Below, piece by piece: positions 35,166 to 48,060 of a stretch of 64,000 nucleotides of DNA; the stretch's first letter is position 1; every line of letters begins with the position of its first letter. The notes under the pieces were generated by a model, which saw nothing but the letters and a program-made list of their open reading frames with translations, was not told where the DNA came from and searched no databases. The stretch comes from Pyrrhosoma nymphula (taxonomy: Eukaryota; Arthropoda; Insecta; Odonata; Coenagrionidae). A program made the translations under genes and the position numbers. The DNA is taken from positions 19,156,192 to 19,220,191 of the forward strand of contig OY754338.1 in assembly GCA_963573305.1 (NCBI GenBank), given 5' to 3'.

Positions 35166-37139
35166 AATATACTAGCTGTGCTTGAGATAATCGACGGCAA
35201 CAATATTGTACACCGACCAACCTTGAGTGGGATGTGCGGGTAGGGATGAGGTCAAAGAATTACCTCCGGGGCGATGAGCGATTGGAGGCGAATTTCTTGG
35301 CGAAGCAGAGGAGGCGAGGGTTTAGTACACTTAAGTTGGGAGACAGTCGTGGATTTGGAGGGATAATAAGTCCACTCCCACGCACTTGCTCTTGCGTCAA
35401 ATTGTTTCTCCCAGCGCCCACTCGCCAAGCCTCCTCCCCACCCCCGTCTTCAGCCAACTGAGCCCCCATACAACCTCCACTCCACTACTCCACCGAGTAA
35501 GAATAAATAGCTACAATTCGCATGGAAGGAGAATGGGACATTGAGACTGCGAAAAACAACTGTACTTACTTCGTCTACCAAACCCTCACGCCAGACGACG
35601 CTTGATATTAAAGTAACTTGGAACATTCAGGTCAACACCAGGTGAATTTTTCTAGCAATTATGAATCTCTACCACCAACAAATGTACAAATAATTTCATC
35701 TCATAACAAATGAAAATTCCAAGTGCATCTTTTCAAACGTTCCAATTATAATGAAAAAATATCAGTACCATAAAATTGGATAAAAATTTCACCTCCGTAC
35801 AGCGGTCACCAAAGACTGAAAAATGACATACAAAGCGGTAAATGTGTACTAATAAATCGATTATTCGCATTGTATGTAAAATAAGTGGGTTCTTGAAACT
35901 TATCATATTAAATCAATAAAAGGACATTACAGAGCATAAAAGCCAAGTGAAGAAGGTACATCACCTTTTTCATACGATCGTTAAGATACTAATAAAACTA
36001 ATCAAAGTCCTAACAACTATCAAAGAATTGGACAGTTTTATGGGAGAGTCAACCATACCCAATACTTAATGGTAAATACACCTATTCCACAAGGAAGTGA
36101 TATTGCAAGAGTGGAAGCTAAGATTCCATTAACGTCAAATTCACCATTAGTTTTAAACTGTTAATGATAAAATTTTACTACTTCGTTTATCTGGAATTCA
36201 TTCAAACGTGCAGAAACAGATCTTAAAGCAATAGTTCGTACTACAGCCAGAGTAACTCATTGTTCACCTTCATTTCCAATATTCGTAAAACCGCTGATAC
36301 TATAGACTGTTTAAGGCACTTATTCATATACAAGGTGCTAATACTATTCTATTTTCGTAGTGGAATTGAGCCAAAAATCTTGGAAAAGCCTCATATGTAC
36401 AATCTGCGGACAAATGTAGCGCATGTTTTGCCCAGACCAAATATAACCCTTTTCAAATGATGCTTTCTTTACTTGGGGCCAAATATTTTCAATAGCTTGC
36501 CACAGTGTATCCAAGTCAGGTCTAACACCAAAACGTTCTTAAAACACGTGAAACTCTGGCTAATTACTAGTGGAAATATGATTACAGATCTATTTTAGAG
36601 ATTGTTTGCTATCAATATCCTTTGTTTTGTACATTTGCGCTTTATATTTCTATTCCTTTGTTTTTTTTACTTATGTATATTATTATTCTGTATAAAGAGT
36701 TTCTCTTTCCAACTGGAGACATTTTGTTTTAGTAAATAATGTGCTAGTATTACTACAGTATTTTGAAGGTGACACCATCAACAGGAAAATACCTTAGGGA
36801 TCGCCTAAAGCTCCAGTCTATAGTTATTTTATATTATGTACAACTTGATGGAGCAATAAATGTGTTATTATTATTTTTTTTTAATTATGGATTTACTGTG
36901 ACACACATTCACCAAGATAAGGAAATTATAAGGAGCTAATGCACAGGATCCGAAACGCACATTTCCACGGGTAGATATTGTGATTCTTACGGAACAGCAC
37001 TTCTCTGATTGTTAAACTTGAATACACGTATGTTTTTTGCAATTAAGTATGAAAAATTAAAAAAAATATGCAGGTATAAAGGGCATGGAAGGGATGAGAG
37101 TTGAATGGAGAGATGCTGCAAACAAATCTTCGGATTTAT
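35166..37139. other. No gene recognised
   Basis: A GC-moderate patch at 35,230-35,470 carries overlapping frames on both strands without recognisable content. A gcaataaatgtgttattatt stretch near 36,855 resembles an element tail with a polyadenylation signal, but nothing upstream confirms it. Confidence 0.4.
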
Positions 37140-37290
37140 GACCGTAAGCTTTCCCGGCGAATGATGTGAATGAAGAGCTCTAGGGTTTCACTCCGGGTCA
37201 GGTTCTCAAACATTCCGACGTTTCGACGGACGACTTTCCCATTGTCTTCAGGGATTCAAGAATCCCACCATACAAGATCCAAGAAACGCA
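37140..37290 (-). repeat. Penelope-type tail, copy A
   Basis: On the minus strand the order is cctgaagacaatgggaaagt, cgtccgtcgaaacgtcggaa, cctgacccggagtgaaaccc, and attcgccgggaaagc. The same order with similar spacing occurs on the plus strand at 43,525-43,630. A gatg-like block followed by cgaaacg is the pattern of the tail of the Penelope-like relic at 47,930. I infer a related repeat; the coding part is absent. Confidence 0.6.
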
Positions 37291-38580
37291 GGAAGTTTTA
37301 AGTCCCTGACCCGATGTAAAACCGGAGAGATAGTTCACAATCATCAGATTCATAACTACTAGTGATGATGATGAAGCATTTCGTGTCTTTCTTCCGTTGG
37401 ATAAATTAATTTTCGCATAAAAAATACGAGTTTACTATTTTTATAATTTTATGATTTTTTAGCGTCTTTAACTATTTTGTTTCAACAATTGAATACAAAG
37501 TAGTACCACTCTGAAGGATTTTCACGAGAAATAATGTATACAAAATGCAGAGTGATTAAAAACGGTATTGTGAATGGAAATTAGGTGGACCGAAGGAGTG
37601 GGCTGGTTCAAAATAAACTCTTAACTGGAATAAAATCACTCTCCGATAGGAATTGAATAAAAGCATTTCATTGCAATGAATACTATGAAGGGACACTCCG
37701 CTTAGGTAAAAAAAATTACATCCGAGGCCAAACAGTCAATGAGTTTACCTGATGAAAGCACAGAAAGGACGTGGTGCACGCTGCCTTAGTGCTGTTTATC
37801 ACGTTTACTTCTGCCTAATCGGATTCTCGAAAACCAATTGAAGTATTGAAAAAAAATTCACAATTCGTAGCAGCGTTGCATCAGTTGAATTACGGCCCTT
37901 TCCTGAGATTAAAATGGAGACATGAGAGTAATAAAAACGTACACCGTCACTTCAATATACCCGCGGGAAGTATGTTCACATTTCATTTAATTCACAAGTT
38001 TTTAGGGATAGCTTATTCATCCAGGCTGCTGCCTGCATTTAGTTCATCTAAAAACCATCGCTAAAAAATTACCAGAATGATTATTTTTGGTTAGGTCACT
38101 CCTGACTCTGAATTAATGATTATTATATCCTAAATAATAACATTTTTGTATTATTTTATTAAATTTAAATCCCAAATGCTAATAATAGTGCATATTTATT
38201 GTTTTTTAAAGCTTAAGTTTAGTAATACAGTTAAGGTACCGTAGGTGTGCGCATTGACGAGAATGATTATGTGTAATCGAGTACAAATCAATTGAAGGAT
38301 GTGAGCACCTAGATAATGCAATGAAGATAATTACAGATATAACCAATCTCCTGACAACCCCCTTGAGCTAGTTCACAGAGCAGAACGTAGATGGAGATAT
38401 AAAAATATTTAAAACATTTTCGACTGTCGAATAAGTCGAAGTGTTGCGCCCGGTTTCCTGATGACTGCTTCAAGTTTACTGTGGTATCAAAACCATGATT
38501 AAGCGTGTATGTTAAGGTTAAATGATATGAACCTACTAACATTTTTAGATACAGTGGAACCGTATTACTTTTCCATTCCT
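37291..38580. other. AT-rich DNA, no gene recognised
   Basis: Short frames at 37,846-38,064 (plus) and 38,309-38,542 (minus) are unrecognised. No repeat boundary is visible. Confidence 0.4.
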
Positions 38581-38985
38581 AGTGAGTGAGATACGCTATT
38601 TCTACCCTATCCTCAGTCTCAATCCCTCTCCTTCCCTCCATCACACTCCTAACCTCTTTCCCCGCTTTTTATCTCCTGTCCCCCACATCCAACCCAGCGA
38701 GGGGTGGAGGGGGAAGGAGCTAAAGACGGCGGGGAGTTTGAACAACACGCCCTTTTCGGAAAACAACCTTCTCGCTAATCCTCTTATCTTACGGCGCTGG
38801 CTAGGGAAAGGGGTTTGCCTCGGGGCCGCTTCCCCCTCGCCCCCTGGAGAGCAAAAGGGGACATTCTTATATACTTCCACGCTCACAAAACCCCTTCTCC
38901 GCCTTCTTCAAGATTGGGAAGCAACGGGAGACCCGGATAGCCCGAGAATTTCGCCTCTCAACGGAGAGGAGACGGCTAAATGAAC
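38581..38985. other. GC-rich block with overlapping frames
   Basis: A plus frame of 133 residues (38,582-38,983) and a minus frame of 81 residues (38,641-38,886) overlap in GC-rich DNA. Neither has a recognisable domain. A host exon is possible but unsupported. Confidence 0.3.
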
Positions 38986-40808
38986 GGGAAGAAATGGGTG
39001 TATAAAATGGGACGAGTGGTCCGTAATGGATTTTGCAAAAGGGTACCGGGAGAGAGACACGGAGAAAACAAAAGGTTCACCGGCCCGGAATGAAGATCAA
39101 TAAGCTTTTACGCAAACAAGCGACGCTTGAAATTTGCCTCGATTTGGAGGCGATACAACTCGGGAGCATTTTCTGTACACGTTGCTTTTCTAGACCAATA
39201 ACCAGTCTCAACCGCGGAGAGAACAAAACAGGCAGCTTGCCTGAATGTCATTGGACATTCCCTACCTGTCAAACTTTTCCATCTTGTCGTGGGCTTCCGT
39301 AGCACTCCAATTCACAAAACCACTTCTAAGCTCATTCAATATTTCTCGAAGTTTTTTTTACATCACTTTTCCTTTAATCCTCTTAAGAAGAACGACGCAC
39401 CTCTTAGAGTTTACCATCGCTAATTAAATACAACTGAAGTGACACGATTAGTTAAAACCTACAACGAGAAATAAAGATTGTCATTCAGCTGATGAAAGGA
39501 CTAAGATGTGAGTCACCAGAGTCGGGCGTTAAACGATATGCTTACGCTACTTGAAAATTAAAGGTAATGCGAGGTTCAATGATACGCGGTGGATATTATT
39601 TGTACCCCGCACAACATCTCTGCAGCTTCCAGAAGAGCAAAACATTGATTAGAGACTGAGTTAAGACACGATTGAAAAGAGTGGTGCAAAAATATCTACT
39701 TTGCAAGCACCAATAGTGACTACAATAAAATCAGAGTGAGTAAAGAGACAATCAATTGCCTCTCTTATCTACATTTCAAGCATTATTTACCTTCTCTATA
39801 TCCTATCCTTACTTCATGGATGGTGCCTTAACAACCCTTGCCACACGTCTACTCGGGAGCATGATGTGTAAAAAGTAGAATCAACGACCTTAATCGTTGT
39901 CCCTCAGGACCCATCAGCACTATTTAAAATCATTAAAAAACCCAACATTTTCATCACGCGGGCTGTATATTTTATTTAGATCCAAATGGACACTAAACGA
40001 TCGTAAGAGTTTTATAATTTAAAGTGATTACCATTTTTTTTTCATTAATGGAAATGAAAAGTGACCTCGAGTATCTCCTGAAAAGGGTCTCTGCGACACC
40101 CAGGGTTCCGTGAAGAGTAAACTTTGAAGCACTCGCCACTACATTTTTTCCTCACTTGCTCCCACGACCCTCGCTATTATCCACCTCGTCCACATTTTCT
40201 TCATCCGAATGCCCATGCCATATTCCTTCTCCTCCGAAATATTTATAGAATTGATTCGTTTCTCAAGAACTCACCCTCGTCTAATCTTTCAATTCCTTTG
40301 CAGCTCTGCATCATTAAAGCCTCAAATATCATTTTCATCATCACGCTCATCCTCATTCCACTGATTGTGAGCAGAAGCTGCAGAACCGTGCGCCCATCAC
40401 TTCCACAAGTCCCACAAAAACTTATCGTCATGACAGGTTAACGCTTACATTCCATATTTTAACCCGAACCACATTTTTGTCTTTTAAAGATAGTTATATT
40501 TTCTGAACTTTGGATTTTACAAAGTGTCTACGTGGGTTGACATCTTCACATTACCCAGCCAGCAGCGCAGAGGTGTGTAACAGTGGGTGGAAAAGAGAGC
40601 AAATAGAAAAAAAAGTAAATTAAAGGGGCAGTAAAATCTCAACTGACAACAAGGAAGTTTCTAATATATGTTCCCAATAAGTTTATCAATCGGAATCATA
40701 AGCGGAATTGGGATATACTATATTCAGGTTCGTGATACATAGTTTGAAAATTATCAATTTTAAATTATTACAGTGAACCAAAGTAGATGGTTGGGTGGAG
40801 AAGAATAA
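38986..40808. other. No gene recognised
   Basis: Frames at 39,033-39,302 and 40,124-40,441 (plus) have overlapping frames on the minus strand and no motif. I see no repeat or RNA gene. Confidence 0.4.
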
Positions 40809-40910
40809 GCTCTATGGGAATATATTGAGTGGAAAATTTTAAACTCTGAGGGAATTTTTATTATTGCGATATTTGTTTTTGATACTCAGAGGGAATATTT
40901 ATCATTGAGA
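40809..40910 (+). repeat. Short degenerate tandem repeat
   Basis: Three related segments, ctatgggaatatattgag, ctctgagggaatttttatta and ctcagagggaatatttatca, start at about 40,811, 40,844 and 40,885. Spacing is 33 to 41 bases. This is a weak, diverged minisatellite. Confidence 0.5.
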
Positions 40911-41192
40911 AAAAAAATTTTAATTTGAGGCTTTACCAATAAGTTTCTGGAATTCCATTTTGGAAGCACCTGAAATTCTGCGCTTCCAATCAATAAATTA
41001 TCACTTTATTGAAGTGCGGGAGCCGTAACCTGGCCAATAATTCCATAATTCAATATTTAGATACAATGTGAAAGGAAATCAATAGCTTTCAATGTAATTA
41101 ATAAAAATATATATCTTTGTTATGAAGTAATATCACATAAGGATAAATATAACTGTTTCAGGATGGATATGGTGGAAGTTCTCGATATTCAT
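40911..41192. other. AT-rich DNA, no gene recognised
   Basis: The 12-base string atcacataagga at 41,132 recurs at 41,350 on the far side of the hairpin element. It may be chance or a remnant of flanking duplication. Confidence 0.35.
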
Positions 41193-41345
41193 AATGAATA
41201 AAAACACTTGATAATCTTCCACAGATTCATTTATTTTGCATGAAGCGTTTCACCACACTGTGGCACATGATTATGCCACAGTGTGGTGATCCCGTCGTGC
41301 CAAATAAGTAAATCTGTAGAAGATTATCAAGTGTTTTTATTCATT
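41193..41345. mobile_element. Long near-complete hairpin, fold-back MITE
   Basis: The left arm, 41,193-41,265 (aatgaataaaaacacttgat to ccacactgtggca), pairs with the right arm, 41,274-41,345, along its whole length. The outer 27 bases and inner 14 bases are perfect or nearly so. The middle of the arms has several mismatches and one indel. The loop is only eight bases. No coding sequence is present. A fold-back transposable element is the likeliest origin. If transcribed, it would form a hairpin of about 70 base pairs that small-RNA machinery could process. No TA or longer target duplication is clear. Confidence 0.85.
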
Positions 41346-43524
41346 TTGAATCACATAAGGAGATTATGTTCTATGCGTGAGCCAATTTGCGGAGCCAATC
41401 AATTTCGATGGTTTACATTAATTGACTTAAATCATTCGGTTACATGTTATCTTCATCCCTCCAAATGCAAACTGCGTCAGCGAAACACTAATTACAACTA
41501 GCTACCGAGCTTTTCGTTAACGCCGATCGAACGTTTACTAGGTTCAATAGGTATTAGATATATTTATAGATATGCCTAATTGCTATTGTATATTATATTT
41601 CGATATTAAGAAATACTCTGGATTGAATTCGGAGACATAACTCTTAAATGGGATATCACATTTGTGTCCGATGTTTAGCAAAGGGAAAAATAAATCCCTA
41701 CAGCATTCTGGAAAATGATCTGTCAAGAGTATGGATTCTCCTACGCATACAAATTATATTTCACATAACTAATCGCTTATCCGTATTTGATAACCATGAG
41801 AATAAGGCAGGTGTTCACACATATATTAAGAATTATACCAGCAGATTGATGGTGTTCATCAACTCATAGCCAGCCAGAGTATGTGCACAGGAAACTAGAA
41901 ATTTACCAAAGTATCGAACTTGCAATTCACGATTAAGCTTGAACTTCAGCACATATTTCTCATACATTCGCATGCCTCAGGCCATGCACGAGACAGCTGC
42001 TCACATTCTACACAGCAAAAGAGAAAGGTTCTGAGAAGCTTACACTCAAGAAGTTCTCGAGGAGAAAATATATACATGATTTATTCCTCAAAGTTCGAGG
42101 TATTTCATCTTATAATCAATAAAAAAATAAGGAGAAAATTCCGCGCTCTTAAATCCGAGGTAAAAAAGAGGAATCCCATGTTTTGTAGAAGAAAACTATA
42201 GCTTCTAGAAAATGAAAAGAGAATGTGACGCTGCGTGATTTTTATAAACAGTTAAGGACGACATCGCGAAGGCGTTCATTGCTTGTTCATTTTAAATAAA
42301 ATGCAAATTCTTCTAAGCCCAGGGGTGGATAGATTACTTAGAAATTATTAAATTCTTATCCAATGAGGAAAACCAATTATCTGATTGAAAAAATGTTTCC
42401 ATTATAGCAGCAATTGTTTTAATTATGAGGAATTCCGACCCAGAGAATGCATTAAATAATGGTGGTATATGGGAGGTAGTTATTATTAAGTTTTATTTTT
42501 TGGAGCTTACTCTATTTCAGCTAAAAAGATAGGGAGTTTTTCATAACTCAAATTATCAGTATCTAATAATGTATGTTTCACACTCTAACGTAATGATTAT
42601 AACTAATAAGGTAATATTAGCGTTTTAAACTGAAAAAATAGTTGAAAAAATGACGATGGTACCGTCAGAACAATTTAATATGGCAATCTGAGGCAACAAT
42701 GATCAATTAATGCAATTCGCAACCAGTTTTAAGGGTTTAAAAGGAGGATCACTAGACTTTTTTTAAAGTCACTTCGATTGTTTTTAATCTTCCAAAGTTA
42801 AAAACCTTACTTCAAAAGCACATTTGCCACCATACCGATCCTAAATCTAAAATTATTAACCGAAAGTGAACCTAAATTTGCATGGGAATTTAAGGCATAC
42901 GGCGAAAAATAATTTATTTATAATGAGTTTTAAGCGTCGCAATACAACAGAAGAACGCGAGGAAATCCTAGAAAAATTCGACGGTGGCAATAAGTTTTTA
43001 TTCGGAAGATGTAATGAAGGACTACTACCCTCGCAACAAGAGACATTGCGGGAATCTGCGGGAAGAAATGGTTAAGCATTTTAAATCTTAGATATGATCT
43101 TCCATCCATTGAAACATCTTTAGCTGGGATATTACTTTTTAAAAAGTAATGCCAAAAGTAAAATGTAGGGATGATCATATGTAAGATTGTTGAAGATATA
43201 TCTAGTAATAGCTAGCTAATTATTAGACTTCTCTCGGACAATTGCGCTAAATGCTGCGCAGATTATTTCAGTTAAAGCTAGTCGCATCCTATTTAAACAT
43301 AGTCCCTAACGTTTATCAATTAAAATCTAATTAAAATGTAATACTCACCAAAAAAGCTATAGATTACATGATAACCAATGACCATAGCACATAAGAATAT
43401 CATAAAATATTTGTATGGCAAAGAAAGTAAAAGATATTATTTACTAACAGACAAAAGAGTATTCCAAGAATCATTTTTTTTGTTTAGCATAAGTTATGAT
43501 ATCAAGCTACTTTCAAACGCCTTG
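41346..43524. other. AT-rich DNA, no gene recognised
   Basis: Plus frames at 41,648-41,869, 41,920-42,201 and 42,866-43,075 have no recognisable motif. I see no RNA gene or transposon end. Confidence 0.4.
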
Positions 43525-43630
43525 AAAATGGAAAACAAGTCGTTTTCCGAAACGTCGGCCAATATGAAGCCAATTACCTGGTGCAGAGCCCGAGAAGAAT
43601 ACCTAAATATTATTCACCGGGAAAAACCTA
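43525..43630 (+). repeat. Penelope-type tail, copy B
   Basis: The plus strand reads cttgaaaatggaaaacaagt, then cgttttccgaaacgtcggcc, ttacctgg, gagcccgagaa and attattcaccgggaaaaacc. This matches copy A at 37,140-37,290 on the opposite strand. The repeat lies inside the 106-residue open frame at 43,378-43,698, which argues against that frame being a gene. Confidence 0.6.
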
Positions 43631-44117
43631 AATCGTATATTACTTTCAAAACCATTAACTTTCTAAATCGTATGAACTTCCGTAAAGTGAACCATTAATA
43701 AAGTATTTAATTCCACAGGTAAATTTCCAATTCATTCCGAAATTCATGAACAGCGAGAGGGTTAATGACGTATAAATGTATAGAGGAAAAATTTTTCCTT
43801 GCCTTTACATGGAAATTTACCCGTGCCGTCAAGTTTTTGAATGACTGTTATTTTTATTACTGTAAGAGAGACCCCGAGTTAGAAAAAATAACACCTACTA
43901 CCGTCTCCCTTAACTGCCTGAAAAGATTTTTTTCTCCTTTGATCAAGGAATTTTCGACGTGTCCTGCGCATGAAAAAAAATTTGAAATAAAAGTTACTGA
44001 CATCTTTAACATATTTTTTTCCTTCGCCCGTTTCCTTCACCAAAAGGACAACGTAAAATTAAAAAATGTACAAATGTTCAACTTTCGGGTAAGCAAAGTT
44101 TAAAGATGTGGACAATT
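43631..44117. other. Unassigned DNA with a 112-residue open frame
   Basis: The plus frame at 43,765-44,103 encodes a basic, Phe- and Lys-rich sequence with no recognisable domain. It may be chance or a degraded element protein. Nothing in the context supports a host gene. Confidence 0.3.
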
Positions 44118-44225
44118 CCACGTTTTAATGGAATAAATCAAAGGCAAACCATTGCTTAAGCGTATTTAATTTATGACAAATATCTTCTGTACTATGTAGC
44201 ATCATCAGGTGCTACTATTAAATAA
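44118..44225 (-). repeat. Possible Penelope-type tail
   Basis: On the minus strand it reads gtagcacctgatgatgctac and ends near ccattaaaacgtggaatt. The cctgatgatg block followed about 80 bases later by a gtggaa end resembles the tail of the relic at 47,930-48,060. The match is weaker than for the other tails. Confidence 0.35.
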
Positions 44226-44680
44226 TACTCCATCAGGCATGGTTTCATATTAAAATTATTAAGAGTAATATATTTCTCTTTTTCAGGAACTTAAAGTTTC
44301 CATGAGCCGAAAGCACATGGCCTGTTAATGTTTTCGATTTACTGGTATAGTAACAAAAGGAGTTTAAAAAAATATGTGTAGGGTGTTCCTACCCTGCATT
44401 GGCATTATCTGCGTTGGGAAATATTTAATAGAATTTTGGGAGGATCAAAGTTTGGTTACCTATACTATTTATTACAACGCGTTTTCCCACGGTTTATAAT
44501 TCATTACAACTAGCCATTCGTACCAATTTTAACGCACAGTGTAAGAAAACTAGTCATGTTTCATTACATATTTTAAAAGGGTATTGTTTATGTTTAATTT
44601 AATCTCTTTCAATGCAGGCAAGGCTTTATGCAGGAGTGAACATTTCAATGAAGATATTAGAGCGTCATATTGCGGGAGAC
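44226..44680. other. AT-rich DNA, no gene recognised
   Basis: No repeat, RNA gene or supported coding segment is visible. Confidence 0.35.
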
Positions 44681-45100
44681 AATCGCGACGTAGCCATCTC
44701 CAGGAGGGTTTTTTTTCAAGGGAAGTTGAGCGGGAGGCCTGGAGGAATGCCGAGCGGTGTAATGGATTCGCTGTCTTGCCTCAAACCTTCGCCCGTGTGC
44801 CCTGAGGCGATCCTCACTGACTCAGGACTACTCACTCTTCATAGCTCTGAACGCGGCAAGAGCGTTAACCCGGCGCTGCTCAAACGAAGAAATGCTGGAA
44901 GCTGTATAGGGGGGGGGGGGAGGTCATCGGTTCAGGTACATTTTCCCCCCCCACCAGCCGTGCCCCCCGCCCCCATCTCCACACACTTATTCAAACCCAG
45001 CACTATTCCTCCGGCAAAACACTCCTCCGGGAAAACACAACTCCGCCAGGGCCCGAAATAAAACACCCCCCGGATAGCAAAGCAATCACCCCGGAGCCAA
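44681..45100. other. GC-rich block with long G and C runs
   Basis: A run of about 13 G lies at 44,909-44,922 and C-rich runs follow to 45,080. The 149-residue frame at 44,612-45,061 is carried by this low-complexity composition and shows no domain. CG dinucleotides are enriched at 44,690-44,880, so a regulatory or exonic role is possible. Confidence 0.35.
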
Positions 45101-47929
45101 CCCCGAAATTACTCTATTCGTTTTTTTACGGGAACACAGTTGTGAGCCCTTCAAGCTACAATTATGAGTTTATTTCTGAAATACACTCGTATAAACTTGC
45201 TGGAATTGACTGAACGACTCTGAGATATATAAAGAGATATTTGAGAACTCTATTTTTTGCGCATATACGCTAACTTAATAAATCCTCAAGATGTTTTCAT
45301 TGTAAAACATTATTCATTTTTTGACACGAGTGATGCTCGCAGAAATAAGTGCCTCGAAGTGCATTATTTTCAACAGCATGCTCCCACTTCCGAATTTTTT
45401 TCATATAATACCAATAGTATTTTCAAACGCATATTAGTAGACATGGACGTTCCTTTGAAACAAAATCGATACAGAGGTTGCAAACGAATACAAAAGTAAA
45501 ACCAGTCATATGCTTCTTTTTCCTGGTATTTAAAACCACCATGAACTTATAGCACAGAACAATTTATGTTTTTAATTTGGTGGCGTGGTAGCTTAAATGA
45601 TTTTAACAAATTCGTAGGATGGTACTACCCTGGCAGTAGGTTCTTCAAGATAAAAAACGTTAACACAAAATAATATATTTACGGATTATAAATGTATCTT
45701 CTGTTGCTATGGCCTAGTCGTGATACTGCTTCCGTAACGATTGTCAGATAATAACATACCTATCTACTTTATAAGCATAAAAACTAAAGATTTGAAAGCA
45801 GTTATTATGCCATTGCTCACACGATTGCGACTCAACGTTCTGAAAGCCTTTAAATGAATCTCGCCGAATTTATCTTCGATTAAAAATCTATAATTTAGAC
45901 CCCTTCATCGAAATAAAGACCCGCATGTTTAAGCTTACACATTTGAACTCACAAGAAAGGATTGGATAATTTAGCCAGAGTCAAATTGGGGGAGCTGAGG
46001 CCTCGTATCGGGTTGCTTATCGATGTTATAAATCTTTTCCACGTCATTCTCGAGTTGATATGGCAAGGGCGTGCAATTAATGACTCTGCATAATTCCATC
46101 TTTACGTAAATATCGTCTCAAGTGATCTCTTTTCGCTGATTACATCCCTAAATTATTGATAATTAAAACGAAAACAAAGTATGTATGATGTTCTGAATAA
46201 TGCATTTAATGAGTTTACTTTTTATTTTGAAGAACCCAGTGTAGGACTATTTGCATCTCACTCATGCATTATGCTCAACATTGCAGAGATAATTCCAGCA
46301 ACTATTGGATCATACGTCTTCAATGAAATAAAATTACATGTTCTTAAATTTGAAAATTTAATAATTTTTCCAAAAAACTAAATAATTTATGTGAGAAAAT
46401 TTTAAATAAGGTAACATATCGCATTCTTGTGGCACATAAGGGTTGCCTTAAAGTATTTCTAGTAATAAGTAGGATGGGACTGGATAAGAAATAAATTGGT
46501 CATGGATAAAAGTCAAGTTTATATATTTAACGGGAAATTATAAAATAAGAAAGATTATTTGGTATACATAATAACAATCAAGGAAGACTGAAATAATCAC
46601 GGTGGTGGAGGCATGAAGATGCTGTTGGCTGAAAAAATCATGAGTTAATCTGGTTGAAGAGACTCCTGTTGATAATAATTTGGAGAACCGCAGGGTTATT
46701 AGAATATTTTTCAGCTCAGTAATGTAAGAATAGCTTTGCTAAATGTAGGAAAGCAGAGATAAATCAGTTCAGAAGAAGCTTACTTAAAAAAATTTACAGT
46801 ATTTTAATTAGGCTTACTTTGACAGTTTCCATCAAGAGGGAACGGCAACAAGTAGATAAAATAGGGAAATCTTAGTACTTAATACATTCATCACACTTGC
46901 GTTACATACATTGTGACCAATTTAATCCAACTGGAAAATTCATTGACAAGTTCTGAAACATATTAAATGATTGAAAACAGAGCTTATGTAGACTACCTTG
47001 TAGAGAATGTATGTAGACTCAAAAATGTGCACCATCATGGATCGAAATTTAAAATAGGTATGGCGCAACTACGTCACTATAGGATATGTTAAACACGTAA
47101 GTGCCATCTTCAGTAGCCCATGGGTAATTACTGTCTATATTACAACCACAGCTAAGAAGGTTAATACACCTCCAAGACCTTAAGAATATTTTGTTCCTTT
47201 GTCACCAAAGTATTTGACGAAACCGGAAATACCGTATTAGAATCCCGAAAAAAGATTCTTCACAGTTTAGTCAGCAACCAAAATACGACAAAGAGCAACT
47301 CGTACTCCAATAAATGTAGGTAATAAATGACTCAACTCGCAGTGAATTCACGATCCCACCCTCACAAAACATACAAATCTGAACTGGCAGGGCATGATTG
47401 AGGACTGCCTACTACCCGGGAGAAAGAAAGTTCCGAGCCCTCATTTTTTCAATGCACACCTCTGTAATAAATCCTCGCCTTGTCGTTACGAAGTGAATGA
47501 ATAGCATTTGGAGCGAAAAGATTCGTTTTTAACGATCAGTTCCTGCCCTGTACATTTCACTCCCCTCCTTAGCGATCGTATCCGCATTGCTTCATCGATC
47601 GTGTTGAAGGGTGAGAGGGGTGGAGGGAGGAATAGAAGGGGAATGGGGTGAGAAAGAAAGAATGTACATAAAAAACTATAGAGGAGATGAGGAGATAAAA
47701 AAAGAGTATGGAATTTTGTCGCTTAATTCGGCCATTTTGAATTTAGATAATAACAGACAGGGAGATTTAAGCTTCCTTTCTTTCAAGCTTATCTATATCA
47801 AGCTATTTCTTTTCCACTCCTTCATGAAAGCCTCGCAGGAGGTCATTAGTAAAAAACCTTGACACCAAGATTATCTTTTTTTCACGAAGGAGAATATTCC
47901 AATATAACTGCAAGCATAATATAAGAGGA
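45101..47929. other. AT-rich DNA, no gene recognised
   Basis: Almost 3 kb with only short unrecognised frames (for example 45,257-45,499 and 46,181-46,381 plus). I see no transposon end, tandem repeat or RNA gene. Confidence 0.4.
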
Positions 47930-48060
47930 CAGTTACAATTTTCCACAAATTCATTTTAATGCGTACTACGCGTTTCGGCTCACTGAGCCATCATCAGGTA
48001 CAAGACGGCTCACTCAGGTACAAGGCATGATGACTCTGTGAGCAATTTGTGGAAAAGTGC
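47930..48060 (-). repeat. Tail of the Penelope-like relic
   Basis: The tail contains an inner duplication: tgtacctgagtgagccgtct and then tgtacctgatgatggctcag. It ends cgcattaaaatgaatttgtg followed by gaaaatt. The order gatgatggc, gaaacg, tttgtggaaa is the pattern I used to relate the tails at 510-703, 37,140, 43,525 and 44,118. Confidence 0.65.

Noticed and set aside
41132..41361. atcacataagga on both sides of the 41.2 kb hairpin as a target duplication
   Set aside because: The left copy is about 50 bases away from the hairpin end, so it does not abut the element as a target duplication should.
43378..43698. 106-residue plus frame
   Set aside because: Its second half runs through a repeat tail that also occurs at 37,140-37,290 on the other strand, so the frame is accidental.
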